Of a stretch of DNA of 64,000 nucleotides, positions 36,795-45,092 are shown one piece after another (within the stretch, counting starts at the first letter, position 1; every line of letters starts with the position of its first letter). Below the pieces are notes generated by a model. That model saw nothing but the letters and a program-made list of their open reading frames with translations. It was not told where the DNA came from and searched no databases. Location of the stretch: contig NZ_FQWC01000006.1 of NCBI RefSeq assembly GCF_900129555.1, forward strand, positions 248,001-312,000, given 5' to 3'. Source of the DNA: Flavobacterium defluvii. GTDB lineage: Bacteria; Bacteroidota; Bacteroidia; Flavobacteriales; Flavobacteriaceae. The position numbers were made by a program, and so were the translations under genes.

Positions 36795-37946
36795 ATGGCA
36801 ACAAGCAGAATTAACATTGGCAGTAAATTCCAAAATGGGGATATTCCGTCACAAAATGATTTCGTCGAAATTTTTGACAGTTTTGTTCACAGAGACGAAG
36901 ACAAAGCCGATTTTCAAATGGTCGAAACCGGAACATCTAATGAACATTATATTACTCCGGCGCTTTTAAGATCTGTTTTTCAAAATTCAGGAATTATTTC
37001 AGGGAACTGCTATTTTCCTTATAAAGAATATCGGGATGATTTTACTGGCTCATCAATCGAATTAGAAAATTCTCCAGTTGAAAACAGCTTGAAAATATTC
37101 AAAAACGGACAGCTTTTAGCTGAAAATGAAGATTATATATTAAACTATAATACTGCCGAAATTAGTTTCCCTGAAGGAATTGATGACAGAAATATTGAAA
37201 TAGATTATTGGTATCAAAATCTAAACCCAGAACTGGAGAATTCTGATTCTATGTACGGAAAATCATCTATTCCATTTAAAGAAAGTTTTAGCGCCGATGA
37301 ATTTAGCAGTGATACTATAACACTTCAAAATAAACCTCTAAAGTACAGCTTAAAAATTTACAAAAACGGACAGTTACTTAGAGAAGATAAAGATTATTCA
37401 ATTGTTGATGGTACTAATGTAATTACGTTTTCTGAAGTAATTAGTAATCGTAATATTGAAGTTGATTATTGGTTTGCAAGCTCAATATCAATAATAGATC
37501 AAAAATTAAACTCAAAATATGTTGATCTAACAACCGATCAAACTATTGGTGGAAATAAAAATTTTACTGATTCAGTTGAAAGTCAAAGTTTCATCAAAAC
37601 TGGAGGAACTTCTAACCAATATCTAATGGCCGATGGTTCTGTTTCTACCTCTACAGCATCTGATTATGATGCCGGACACTCACCGTATGTCAATGCTAGT
37701 CCTTTAATCAGCGGTTACCAAAAATTTAGCAATGGTTTAATATTACAATGGGCGTATTTAACTAGTGGCTCAACTAATTATAGTTTCCCTGTCACATGGC
37801 CTAACAAAGCATGCAGTGTCGTAGTATCTACCTATAGAAGCGATTCTGGAAATAAGGGTTTTAATCATGTCTTTAATGTTACTAATACATCATACAATGC
37901 AATTATTGATGGTAGTAACGGATACATGTTTGCAATTGGTTATTAA
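36795..37946 (+). CDS. Tail-fibre protein with duplicated middle domain and gp53-like C-terminus
   Basis: This 383-aa protein starts with a short attachment-like region (NIGSKFQNGDIPSQNDFVEIFDS). It has two copies of a domain of about 75 residues (about 75-150 and 155-230; compare SLKIFKNGQLLAENEDYILN with SLKIYKNGQLLREDKDYSIV, and RNIEIDYWY with RNIEVDYWF). The C-terminal 80 residues (GYQKFSNGLILQWAYLTSG, FPVTWPNKACSVVVSTYR) fit the phage gp53-like tail-fibre receptor-binding domain. It is followed by its probable assembly chaperone. Confidence 0.8.
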   Translation: MATSRINIGSKFQNGDIPSQNDFVEIFDSFVHRDEDKADFQMVETGTSNEHYITPALLRSVFQNSGIISGNCYFPYKEYRDDFTGSSIELENSPVENSLKIFKNGQLLAENEDYILNYNTAEISFPEGIDDRNIEIDYWYQNLNPELENSDSMYGKSSIPFKESFSADEFSSDTITLQNKPLKYSLKIYKNGQLLREDKDYSIVDGTNVITFSEVISNRNIEVDYWFASSISIIDQKLNSKYVDLTTDQTIGGNKNFTDSVESQSFIKTGGTSNQYLMADGSVSTSTASDYDAGHSPYVNASPLISGYQKFSNGLILQWAYLTSGSTNYSFPVTWPNKACSVVVSTYRSDSGNKGFNHVFNVTNTSYNAIIDGSNGYMFAIGY

Positions 37947-37969
37947 CAATAAATTTTAAAAGTAAAATT

Positions 37970-38338
37970 ATGTACAAAGGAACATATAACGAAAATGGAG
38001 AATATACAGGCTTTTATGTTGAAGGCATTCACGAAAATATTCCGCAGCCAAATATTGAATTAACCGAAGAGGAATGGCAGCAGGCTTTATCGAAAAATTA
38101 TAAAGTTGTTAGTGGTAAACATACCTATTCTGTTTTTATTGAGAAGCAAGATAATATTCTGGAAAATTTAAGAACCAGCAGAAACACATTATTAACTGAA
38201 AGTGACTGGACTCAATTAGATGATTCTCCTCTTGATGAAGAAAAAAAAGCAGAATGGAAAATTTACAGACAGGCGCTGCGAGATCTAACTGATCTCGATG
38301 ATTTAACATCTATTATTTGGCCTAAACAGCCATTGTAA
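37970..38338 (+). CDS. Phage tail-fibre assembly chaperone
   Basis: This 122-aa protein has the C-terminal signature RTSRNTLLTESDWTQLDDSPL, then WKIYRQALRDLTDL and IIWPKQP. This is the Phage_tail_APC/XkdW-type motif found in small proteins encoded directly after tail-fibre genes, which help the fibre fold or assemble. It lies 24 bases after the gp53-like fibre. Its presence is the strongest single sign that the neighbouring genes derive from a phage tail. Confidence 0.85.
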   Translation: MYKGTYNENGEYTGFYVEGIHENIPQPNIELTEEEWQQALSKNYKVVSGKHTYSVFIEKQDNILENLRTSRNTLLTESDWTQLDDSPLDEEKKAEWKIYRQALRDLTDLDDLTSIIWPKQPL

Positions 38339-38392
38339 TAATATTAGGTTTTAGAAACAAAAACAACATCATTATTTACTAAAACATAATAT

Positions 38393-39259
38393 ATGGAAGA
38401 AAATACAACATATAAATCTTTTAATTATTTAGATAATTATACTCCGCCAGAAGGTATACAGGTTTATTATAATACAGAAAAAACGTTAACCGTAAAAAAG
38501 AATGATTGTTCTAAAGGAACAGCAGGAAATCTGGTCACTTTAACTGCCGGTGCAAATAAGTTTGTCTCAACAGAAAGCATTGCAGATGCAAATCAACAAG
38601 CTGAATCATGGCTTAGTGCAAATGTTCAGGCTTATGCTAATAATACTGGAACTTGCAGTATTAGAGAAACTGGATGGCGTGGTGCAAGTCCTTCATGTGT
38701 AATTGAGCCTTCAACTACATTACAGCCTTTTGATTATATGGTAATTAGATACAAATGGGCTTTGGGAGCAGGTCGCGATTTTGACACTTTTACAGGAATT
38801 GTCAGTACAGGAACTCCGTGGGATAACAAATATATGGGATATGGTCATGCTCAAGGAACTGAATTGCCAAACAATGGTTCAGCATCAACATCATATATAA
38901 TGTTTGCCGGAGATAATCAACAAAATAATGGTGTTGAAGCCTGCTTGGTTAATTTTGACAAATTAGCTTCTGACTATACTTCTTTAAAATCGATCCCAAT
39001 CAGAATGGCCGGAGCATGGTATGGCCAAATTGGAACAGGAAACATTGATATTGAAATAACAACCTTTTCAGGAGGGACTATGGAAAAATCAGGATACGAT
39101 TTTATTAACGTAGACGGCTCTCAGATTCAACAACTTAATTTTTCTAAAAATATACCTTATCCGCCTAATTGGGTTAATGATGTAGATCAGGTTACGAACA
39201 TTGGATATATAACTTATAACGTAGACTCTTCAACAGCAAAAGTCGTAATAACTTATTAA
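38393..39259 (+). CDS. DUF5977-domain protein
   Basis: This 288-aa protein has no signal peptide. Residues 22-96 match DUF5977 (VYYNTEKTLTVKKNDC, GTAGNLVTLTAG, ANVQAYANNTGTC), a small Cys-containing domain found in Bacteroidota surface and tail-like proteins. The remaining 190 residues are a beta-rich globular domain of unknown family. It shares the opening YKSFxxL with the next gene, so the two probably descend from one ancestor. Confidence 0.7.
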   Translation: MEENTTYKSFNYLDNYTPPEGIQVYYNTEKTLTVKKNDCSKGTAGNLVTLTAGANKFVSTESIADANQQAESWLSANVQAYANNTGTCSIRETGWRGASPSCVIEPSTTLQPFDYMVIRYKWALGAGRDFDTFTGIVSTGTPWDNKYMGYGHAQGTELPNNGSASTSYIMFAGDNQQNNGVEACLVNFDKLASDYTSLKSIPIRMAGAWYGQIGTGNIDIEITTFSGGTMEKSGYDFINVDGSQIQQLNFSKNIPYPPNWVNDVDQVTNIGYITYNVDSSTAKVVITY

Positions 39260-39263
39260 AAGC

Positions 39264-40415
39264 ATGGCAAATACAGGATATAAATCTTTTACTTTATTAG
39301 AAAGATATTATAAAGATGATGGTACTTCAACAGGAGAAACCAAACCAAATGTGGTAACAGATCCGGATTATATTGCGCCTATTTTAGACACAACAAGCTG
39401 TCCTTCTGATGCACGATATTATAATAATCAGCAAACTAAAACGGTACCAAAAAATAATTGCTCTGCAGGAGAAGCCGGTACAGAGGTTACTCTTACTGCT
39501 TATACAAACCAGTTTGTATCTGAGATTAGTGTTACTGATGCAAATAATCAAGCTATTGCCTGGCTGGAAGAAAATGCACAAGTCTATGCCAATAATTTAG
39601 GCACATGTGTAATTAATATCCCTGCCATTGCAAGCAGTCTTTCAGAAGATGGAATGACTATAAACTTATCATGGTCCGTACCTCATAATAATATCGGAAT
39701 TACCGGATATCAGCTATATAGAAAAGTTGGTTCTGGAGGTACATGGTCAGCATATAGATCAATAAATTATGGAGATATAACAACAACTTCAGACAATTTA
39801 TTAACTCCTAACACTACTTATTACTATAAAATTTCGACAAGAAATGCAGCTAATCAGGAATCGGTTCCTAGTAATGAAACGCATCAAACTACTGGAGAAG
39901 GTTCGACTGGTGGATCTGGCGGCGGCAACTGTTTAGTAGAAGGTACATTGATTACATTACCAGATGGCTCCAGAAAAGCTATCGAAGAATTACATCTAGA
40001 ACAGCTGCTTCTTTCTGCTGAAATTGAAACACTTATTGACACCAATAATGCAAATGAATTATATAAATGGTCTTCTGAATCTTTATCTGTAAAAAGAATC
40101 ACATCACCAATTACAAAATTAACGCAGAAAGATGCTTATAAAACCATGATTATTAATGATGGTTTATTAGAAGCTACACCAACTCATTTACAATTGATTC
40201 AGCGTGATGGTTTCTGGAGATTTATTCCTCTTGAAGATATTAAAGTTGGTGATAATTTATATAGCATTGATAACGAAATTATTTCGGTTACTTCTGTTAA
40301 AGTCAATTTAGAAAAAAGGAGAATTTTTCCTTTAACATTAAATCCATTTCATACCTATTTCGCAAATGGAATTTTGACTCATAATTATAAGGAAGAGCAA
40401 AATCCTAATCCGTAA
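39264..40415 (+). CDS. DUF5977-FN3-Hint protein (possible self-processing fibre protein)
   Basis: This 383-aa protein has DUF5977 (about 50-117), a fibronectin type III domain (about 121-211), a Gly/Ser linker (GSTGGSGGGN), then a Hint domain from Cys223 to Asn374. Hint motifs are CLVEGTLITLPDGS (block A), ATPTHLQLI with His308 (block B), and NPFHTYFANGILTHN (blocks F/G) ending in His373-Asn374. The residue after Asn is Tyr, as in bacterial intein-like domains that cleave rather than splice. Self-cleavage at Cys223 would release or attach the DUF5977-FN3 part. No signal peptide is seen. It starts 4 bases after the previous stop. Confidence 0.82.
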   Translation: MANTGYKSFTLLERYYKDDGTSTGETKPNVVTDPDYIAPILDTTSCPSDARYYNNQQTKTVPKNNCSAGEAGTEVTLTAYTNQFVSEISVTDANNQAIAWLEENAQVYANNLGTCVINIPAIASSLSEDGMTINLSWSVPHNNIGITGYQLYRKVGSGGTWSAYRSINYGDITTTSDNLLTPNTTYYYKISTRNAANQESVPSNETHQTTGEGSTGGSGGGNCLVEGTLITLPDGSRKAIEELHLEQLLLSAEIETLIDTNNANELYKWSSESLSVKRITSPITKLTQKDAYKTMIINDGLLEATPTHLQLIQRDGFWRFIPLEDIKVGDNLYSIDNEIISVTSVKVNLEKRRIFPLTLNPFHTYFANGILTHNYKEEQNPNP

Positions 40416-40463
40416 AATTAGGTTGTAGAAAAAGTAATACTAATTCATTTCTTTCAATCTCAG

Positions 40464-40499
40464 ATTCCAGCTTTAATTGACTACTTCTAAAGCTGGAAT
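40464..40499. terminator. Perfect 12-bp hairpin after the Hint gene
   Basis: ATTCCAGCTTTA (40464-40475) and TAAAGCTGGAAT (40488-40499) are separated by 12 bases. No T run follows; it may be a terminator or a boundary structure. Confidence 0.55.
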
Positions 40500-40534
40500 T
40501 CAAAACACAAAAAATTAACTTGATCAGACAAAAA

Positions 40535-40699
40535 ATGGATACAAACTATAATAGAATAAAAGTCGCTGATTTAGAAAAAAATCAGCCCGACAAAATTTTA
40601 ACTACAAATTCTGATGGTGAATTAGAGTTTAATGATCTTAATAATATTAAAACTGATAGTTATAAAACGTTAACTAAAGATCGTAAGATAGTTTACTAA
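40535..40699 (+). CDS. 54-aa NRIKVADLE module protein
   Basis: MDTNYNRIKVADLEKNQPDK, then TNSDGELEF: the same head module as in the genes at 22041 and 42980, but ending at residue 54, just where the others continue into a fibre. It could be a free attachment peptide or the remnant of a fibre whose body was lost by recombination. It lies 27 bases before the BspA-like gene. Confidence 0.65.
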   Translation: MDTNYNRIKVADLEKNQPDKILTTNSDGELEFNDLNNIKTDSYKTLTKDRKIVY

Positions 40700-40725
40700 T
40701 TAAGCAACCAGACATTAATATTATT

Positions 40726-42915
40726 ATGGGATCTTTATTACAAAATACAATTTTTGGAAGGAATAAAAACTCTTTCATTTCTACATGGCGAACCTCAAAT
40801 ACTTCTACAGGTTCAAGTACTTCAACTCAAATAAAACTGCCTTTATTAGCTGCTGGAACGTATAATTTTATAGTAGATTGGGGAGACGGAACAAGCAATA
40901 ATATAACTGTCTGGAACCAAACGCAGACAACTCACAATTATACCGTTGCGGGTGACTATATAATTAAAATAACAGGAATTTGCAAAGGCTGGCAGTTTAA
41001 TAATACAGGAGACAGATTAAAAATATTATCTGTCTCAAATTGGGGTAAATTTAATCCCGGAGATGTTGTTGCTCATTTTTATGGATGTGCTAATTTAACT
41101 TTAGATTCGGTTAAAGATGTTTTAGATTTAACTGGTGTAAAAACATTCGTAAATTCATTTAGAGGCTGCTCGTCTGCATCATCAATTGCCAGAATTAATG
41201 AATGGAATACTTCTTCCATAACCACAATGGCAAATTGTTTTAATTCATCAGCATTCAATTCTGAGATTTCGAATTGGGACGTTTCGAAGGTTACAGACTT
41301 TAGTGGAATGTTTATGAGTTCAGCTTTTAATCAGCCTCTAAATACATGGAACACCATTTCGGCTACTACATTCGCTAATATGTTTCAAAATCAATTTAAC
41401 CAAAATATTGGTAATTGGAATGTTTCAAACTGCACCAGTTTTTATCAAATGTTTAATTTTAATAGTGCTTTCAATAATGGAGGAAGTCCTGACATTAATA
41501 ACTGGACACTTAAAACTACCGGAAGTGTTAACTTAGGCAATATGTTTACTGCTGCGACCTCTTTTAATCAGCCTATAGGTAATTGGAACACTATTGCTGT
41601 AACATCAACTTATGGAATGTTTACCTCTGCAGCTTCATACAATAAGCCATTACCATGGAATTTGGAAAATAACACTAGCATGGAAAACATGTTTCAGAAC
41701 GCTAGTAATTTCAATCAAAATATTGGTACTTGGAATGTTTCAAAGGTGACAAATTTTACAAATGCATTTGCTGGAGCTATTGCCTTTAATAATGGAGGAA
41801 GTTCTGATATAAATAATTGGGTATTGAATTCTACGTCTAACATAACTCTCAATTCTATGTTTAACAATGCTAAGAATTTTAATCAGCCTATTGGAAACTG
41901 GAATACAGGTATGGTCACAAATATGAGTTCAATGTTTCAATTAGCTACAAATTTTAACCAAAATGTAGGCACATGGAATACTGGAAATGTAACTACATTA
42001 AGTAATATGTTCAATTCCAGTTATGCTTTTAATCAAAATATTGGGGTATGGAATGTGAGTAAAGTAACTAATTTTTCATCAATGTTTCAAAATGCTGTTT
42101 CATTCAACAATGGAGGGAGTTCAGATATAAATAATTGGGTTCTCAATAATAATAGTACTATAACTCTAAGCAGCATGTTTTTAGGAGCAGTAAATTTTAA
42201 TCAGCCAATAGGAAATTGGAATACTGGAAATGTGACAAATTTTTCAAGTATGTTTCAAAATGCCAGTTTATTTAATCAAAATATAGGTTCCTGGAATGTC
42301 TCAAAAGGCGATGCATTTAACTCAATGTTTAACACTGCTTCAGTATTCAATAATGGAGGAAGCAATACTATTAATAATTGGAGCTTTAAAAATACTGGAA
42401 CAATAAATATGGCTCAGTTTTTTGGCAATGCCAAATTATTTAATCAGCCTATTGGAAATTGGAATGTAATTAATGTAAACTGGATGAATTCAATGTTTCA
42501 AAATGCAACTGTATTCAATCAGGATATCAGTTCATGGAATGTTTCAAACGTAACATTATTTCAAGGAATGTTTTTAAATGCTTCTGCATTTAATCAAAAT
42601 ATAGGTTTCTGGGATGTTTCAAATGCACAAAATATGAGTGATATGTTTTCATATGCAACAACTTTCAATCAAAATATTGGCAGCTGGAATGTTTCCAATG
42701 TGACCAATTTTACTGGTTTTATGACAGGAAAAACATCCGCAACTTTTTCATCATCAAATTTAGATGCAATTTACAACGGATGGAGTTCACGACCAGTTAA
42801 GCCTTTTCTAACAATCACTTTCGGAACAGCAAAATACACTTCAGCGAGTTCAGCTGGCAAAGCAATTTTAACAACCGGACCAAACAACTGGGTAATTACT
42901 GATGGCGGGATTTAA
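40726..42915 (+). CDS. BspA-like (DUF285) repeat protein without signal peptide
   Basis: This 729-aa protein starts with MGSLLQNTIFGRNKNS, shared with the two LRR genes downstream, then a PKD-like stretch (IVDWGDGTSNN) and at least 14 DUF285 repeats of 25-45 residues with the core SMFxxAxxFNQxIGxWNVSxVT. DUF285/BspA repeats form adhesive surfaces that bind host or bacterial partners. BspA proteins are normally secreted lipoproteins or T9SS substrates; here neither a signal peptide nor a C-terminal sorting domain is present. The position after a fibre head module suggests use as a receptor-binding fibre component. Confidence 0.8.
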   Translation: MGSLLQNTIFGRNKNSFISTWRTSNTSTGSSTSTQIKLPLLAAGTYNFIVDWGDGTSNNITVWNQTQTTHNYTVAGDYIIKITGICKGWQFNNTGDRLKILSVSNWGKFNPGDVVAHFYGCANLTLDSVKDVLDLTGVKTFVNSFRGCSSASSIARINEWNTSSITTMANCFNSSAFNSEISNWDVSKVTDFSGMFMSSAFNQPLNTWNTISATTFANMFQNQFNQNIGNWNVSNCTSFYQMFNFNSAFNNGGSPDINNWTLKTTGSVNLGNMFTAATSFNQPIGNWNTIAVTSTYGMFTSAASYNKPLPWNLENNTSMENMFQNASNFNQNIGTWNVSKVTNFTNAFAGAIAFNNGGSSDINNWVLNSTSNITLNSMFNNAKNFNQPIGNWNTGMVTNMSSMFQLATNFNQNVGTWNTGNVTTLSNMFNSSYAFNQNIGVWNVSKVTNFSSMFQNAVSFNNGGSSDINNWVLNNNSTITLSSMFLGAVNFNQPIGNWNTGNVTNFSSMFQNASLFNQNIGSWNVSKGDAFNSMFNTASVFNNGGSNTINNWSFKNTGTINMAQFFGNAKLFNQPIGNWNVINVNWMNSMFQNATVFNQDISSWNVSNVTLFQGMFLNASAFNQNIGFWDVSNAQNMSDMFSYATTFNQNIGSWNVSNVTNFTGFMTGKTSATFSSSNLDAIYNGWSSRPVKPFLTITFGTAKYTSASSAGKAILTTGPNNWVITDGGI

Positions 42916-42979
42916 AACATTTTTATAATTCTCCTTAACCTTATTTCAAAAAAAATATCAACTATTAATAAATAAAAAA

Positions 42980-43450
42980 ATGAGCACAAAATACAACAGA
43001 ATAAAAGTAGCCGATTTAGAAAAAAATGAGCCAAATAAAACTTTAGTAACTAATGGATTTGGCGAATTAGAATTTAGTGATGCAACACTTGTCACGACTA
43101 ATAATCTTAAAACAATCAACGGAGAATCCCTTGTAGGAAGTGGAAATATCGATTTATCAAACAAGCAAGATATAGCTAATCAACTTGAAGTAGGTACAAA
43201 TCAAACTATTCCTTCTTCATGGCATGGAAAAACAGTGCTTTTCACTGCAAACTGTACTATTACAGTTCCTGCCTCTTTGCCTGCAAGTTTTATTTTTAAC
43301 GGTATTACACTGCCAGGAGTAAATATAACCTGGGCAATTACTACTCCTCATACATGGTTATTTGGAACTCCTTCTGTTACAGCCGAAAAACAAATTTTTA
43401 CTTTGACGAAAAGAGGCAGCACAAATAGTATTTTATTGTTAGGAGTATAA
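42980..43450 (+). CDS. NRIKVADLE module fused to a small beta domain
   Basis: This 156-aa protein has the head module MSTKYNRIKVADLEKNEPNK, the short TINGESLVGSGNIDLSNKQD motif (also a phage-fibre motif), then an 80-residue beta domain (VGTNQTIPSSWHGKTVLFTANCTITVP) with no known family. It stops 2 bases before the LRR gene at 43453. The pairing of head module and LRR protein repeats that of 40535/40726. Confidence 0.7.
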   Translation: MSTKYNRIKVADLEKNEPNKTLVTNGFGELEFSDATLVTTNNLKTINGESLVGSGNIDLSNKQDIANQLEVGTNQTIPSSWHGKTVLFTANCTITVPASLPASFIFNGITLPGVNITWAITTPHTWLFGTPSVTAEKQIFTLTKRGSTNSILLLGV

Positions 43451-43452
43451 TT

Positions 43453-45030
43453 ATGGGAGGCTTATTACAAAATACTGTTTTTGGCAATAGCAATAAGCCA
43501 AATACTTTTATTGGAGGGGTATCCGCAACTATAAATACTCCTGTTTTAATAGCAGAAAAGTTAGGAATCTCAAGCAGTAGAATTAAAAACTTTAAAATTA
43601 AAGAAGCAGATATTGAATTTACGATTACTGGCGGAACATATGAAATTGTCAAGAACGCTTTTAGCGGTAATAGTTCTATAACTTATTACAATGATTCACT
43701 TGGATTGGTTAAAACTCTGAATGTATCATTTCAAAATTGCAATAAATTAACAAATATTAGTTTTCCGGGTTTGACATCTATAAATGGAAATTATGCTTTT
43801 AGCGGCTGTAGTTCCGTGACAGCATTTAATTTCCCAAATTTGACATCTATAAATGGAAATTATACTTTTGCAAATAACACTTCTCTGATTGAATTAACTG
43901 CTCCTAATTTAGTATTATCAGTTTCTAATAAATTTGTTTTTTTGGGATCAAATAATCTAAATATTTTAAATATTGAAAAACCAACAGGAATAGGAGATTC
44001 GTCCTTTTCAAACACAAAAATAACGTCTATTGATTTATCAAACTGTACCATTTTGGAAGGAAATGCATTTAGTCAGTGTGTTTTATTAAAAAACATTACA
44101 AACATGAATCTAGTGACAACGATTGGTGTAAACGCTTTTTATAATTGTAGTTCCTTACTAAATTTTTCTGCAAACTCATTATTAACTATTAATCAGCAGT
44201 CATTTTTTAATTGCACAAGTTTAACAAATATTAGTTTTCCGGGTTTGACATCTATAAATGGAAATTATGCTTTTAGCGGATGTAGTTCCGTGACAGCATT
44301 TAATTTCCCAAATTTGACATCTATAAATGGAAATTATACTTTTGCAAATAACACTTCTCTGGTTGAATTAACTGCTCCTAATTTAGTATTATCAGTTTCT
44401 AATAAATTTGTTTTTTTGGGATCAAATAATCTAAATATTTTAAATATTGAAAAACCAACAGGAATAGGAGATTCGTCCTTTTCAAACACAAAAATAACGT
44501 CTATTGATTTATCAAACTGTACCATTTTGGAAGGAAATGCATTTAGTCAGTGTGTTTTATTAAAAAACATTACAAACATGAATCTAGTGACAACGATTGG
44601 TGTAAACGCTTTTTATAATTGTAGTTCCTTACTAAATTTTTCTGCAAACTCATTATTAACTATTAATCAGCAGTCATTTTTTAATTGCACAAGTTTAACA
44701 AATATTAGTTTTCCGGGTTTGACATCTATAAATGGAAATTATGCTTTTAGCGGATGTAGTTCCGTGACAGCATTTAATTTCCCAAATTTGACATCTATAA
44801 ATGGAAATTATGCTTTTGCAAATAACACTTCTCTGATTGAATTAACTGCTCCTAGTTTACTTAATTTAGGACTCAGTACAAATGAAAATTTTATATTCTA
44901 TTTGATTAAAACTGGATCGACAATTACAGTTCCTATCGTTCTAAAAACTGCAAACGCAGGTCAGCCTGACGGAGATTTGGTTTATGCTTCTACAGCAAGA
45001 GGCGCTAATATTATATATGTAGCTGCATAA
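43453..45030 (+). CDS. LRR_5 (BspA-type) repeat protein with 474-bp tandem duplication
   Basis: This 525-aa protein opens with MGGLLQNTVFGNSNK and TFIGGVSATINTPVLIAEKLG, shared with the gene at 45093. The body is a chain of LRR_5 repeats of about 23 residues (LTSINGNYAFSGCSSVTAFNFP). A unit of 158 residues occurs twice in full and a third time in part. The C-terminus (TITVPIVLKTANAGQPDGDLVYASTARGANIIYV) is conserved with the next gene and probably closes the structure. No signal peptide is present. The LRR surface is expected to bind a partner on the target. Confidence 0.8.
   Translation: MGGLLQNTVFGNSNKPNTFIGGVSATINTPVLIAEKLGISSSRIKNFKIKEADIEFTITGGTYEIVKNAFSGNSSITYYNDSLGLVKTLNVSFQNCNKLTNISFPGLTSINGNYAFSGCSSVTAFNFPNLTSINGNYTFANNTSLIELTAPNLVLSVSNKFVFLGSNNLNILNIEKPTGIGDSSFSNTKITSIDLSNCTILEGNAFSQCVLLKNITNMNLVTTIGVNAFYNCSSLLNFSANSLLTINQQSFFNCTSLTNISFPGLTSINGNYAFSGCSSVTAFNFPNLTSINGNYTFANNTSLVELTAPNLVLSVSNKFVFLGSNNLNILNIEKPTGIGDSSFSNTKITSIDLSNCTILEGNAFSQCVLLKNITNMNLVTTIGVNAFYNCSSLLNFSANSLLTINQQSFFNCTSLTNISFPGLTSINGNYAFSGCSSVTAFNFPNLTSINGNYAFANNTSLIELTAPSLLNLGLSTNENFIFYLIKTGSTITVPIVLKTANAGQPDGDLVYASTARGANIIYVAA
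43747..44847 (+). repeat. 474-bp tandem repeat inside the LRR gene
   Basis: Copy 1 spans 43747-44220, copy 2 44221-44694, and a partial copy 3 runs from 44695 to about 44847. By eye only two substitutions separate copies 1 and 2 (c/a near 43806/44280 and a/g at the Ile/Val codon near 43889/44363), so the duplication is recent. It keeps the frame (158 codons) and can expand or contract by recombination. Confidence 0.92.
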
Positions 45031-45092
45031 TTCAATAACAAAAAAACAAAACTTTTACTGAAGAAAATAACATTTTATTAAAAAACTTAATC

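Noticed and set aside
43860..44525. Two identical 63-codon minus-strand frames 474 bases apart
   Set aside because: They are the antisense image of the tandem repeat in the LRR gene, not separate genes.
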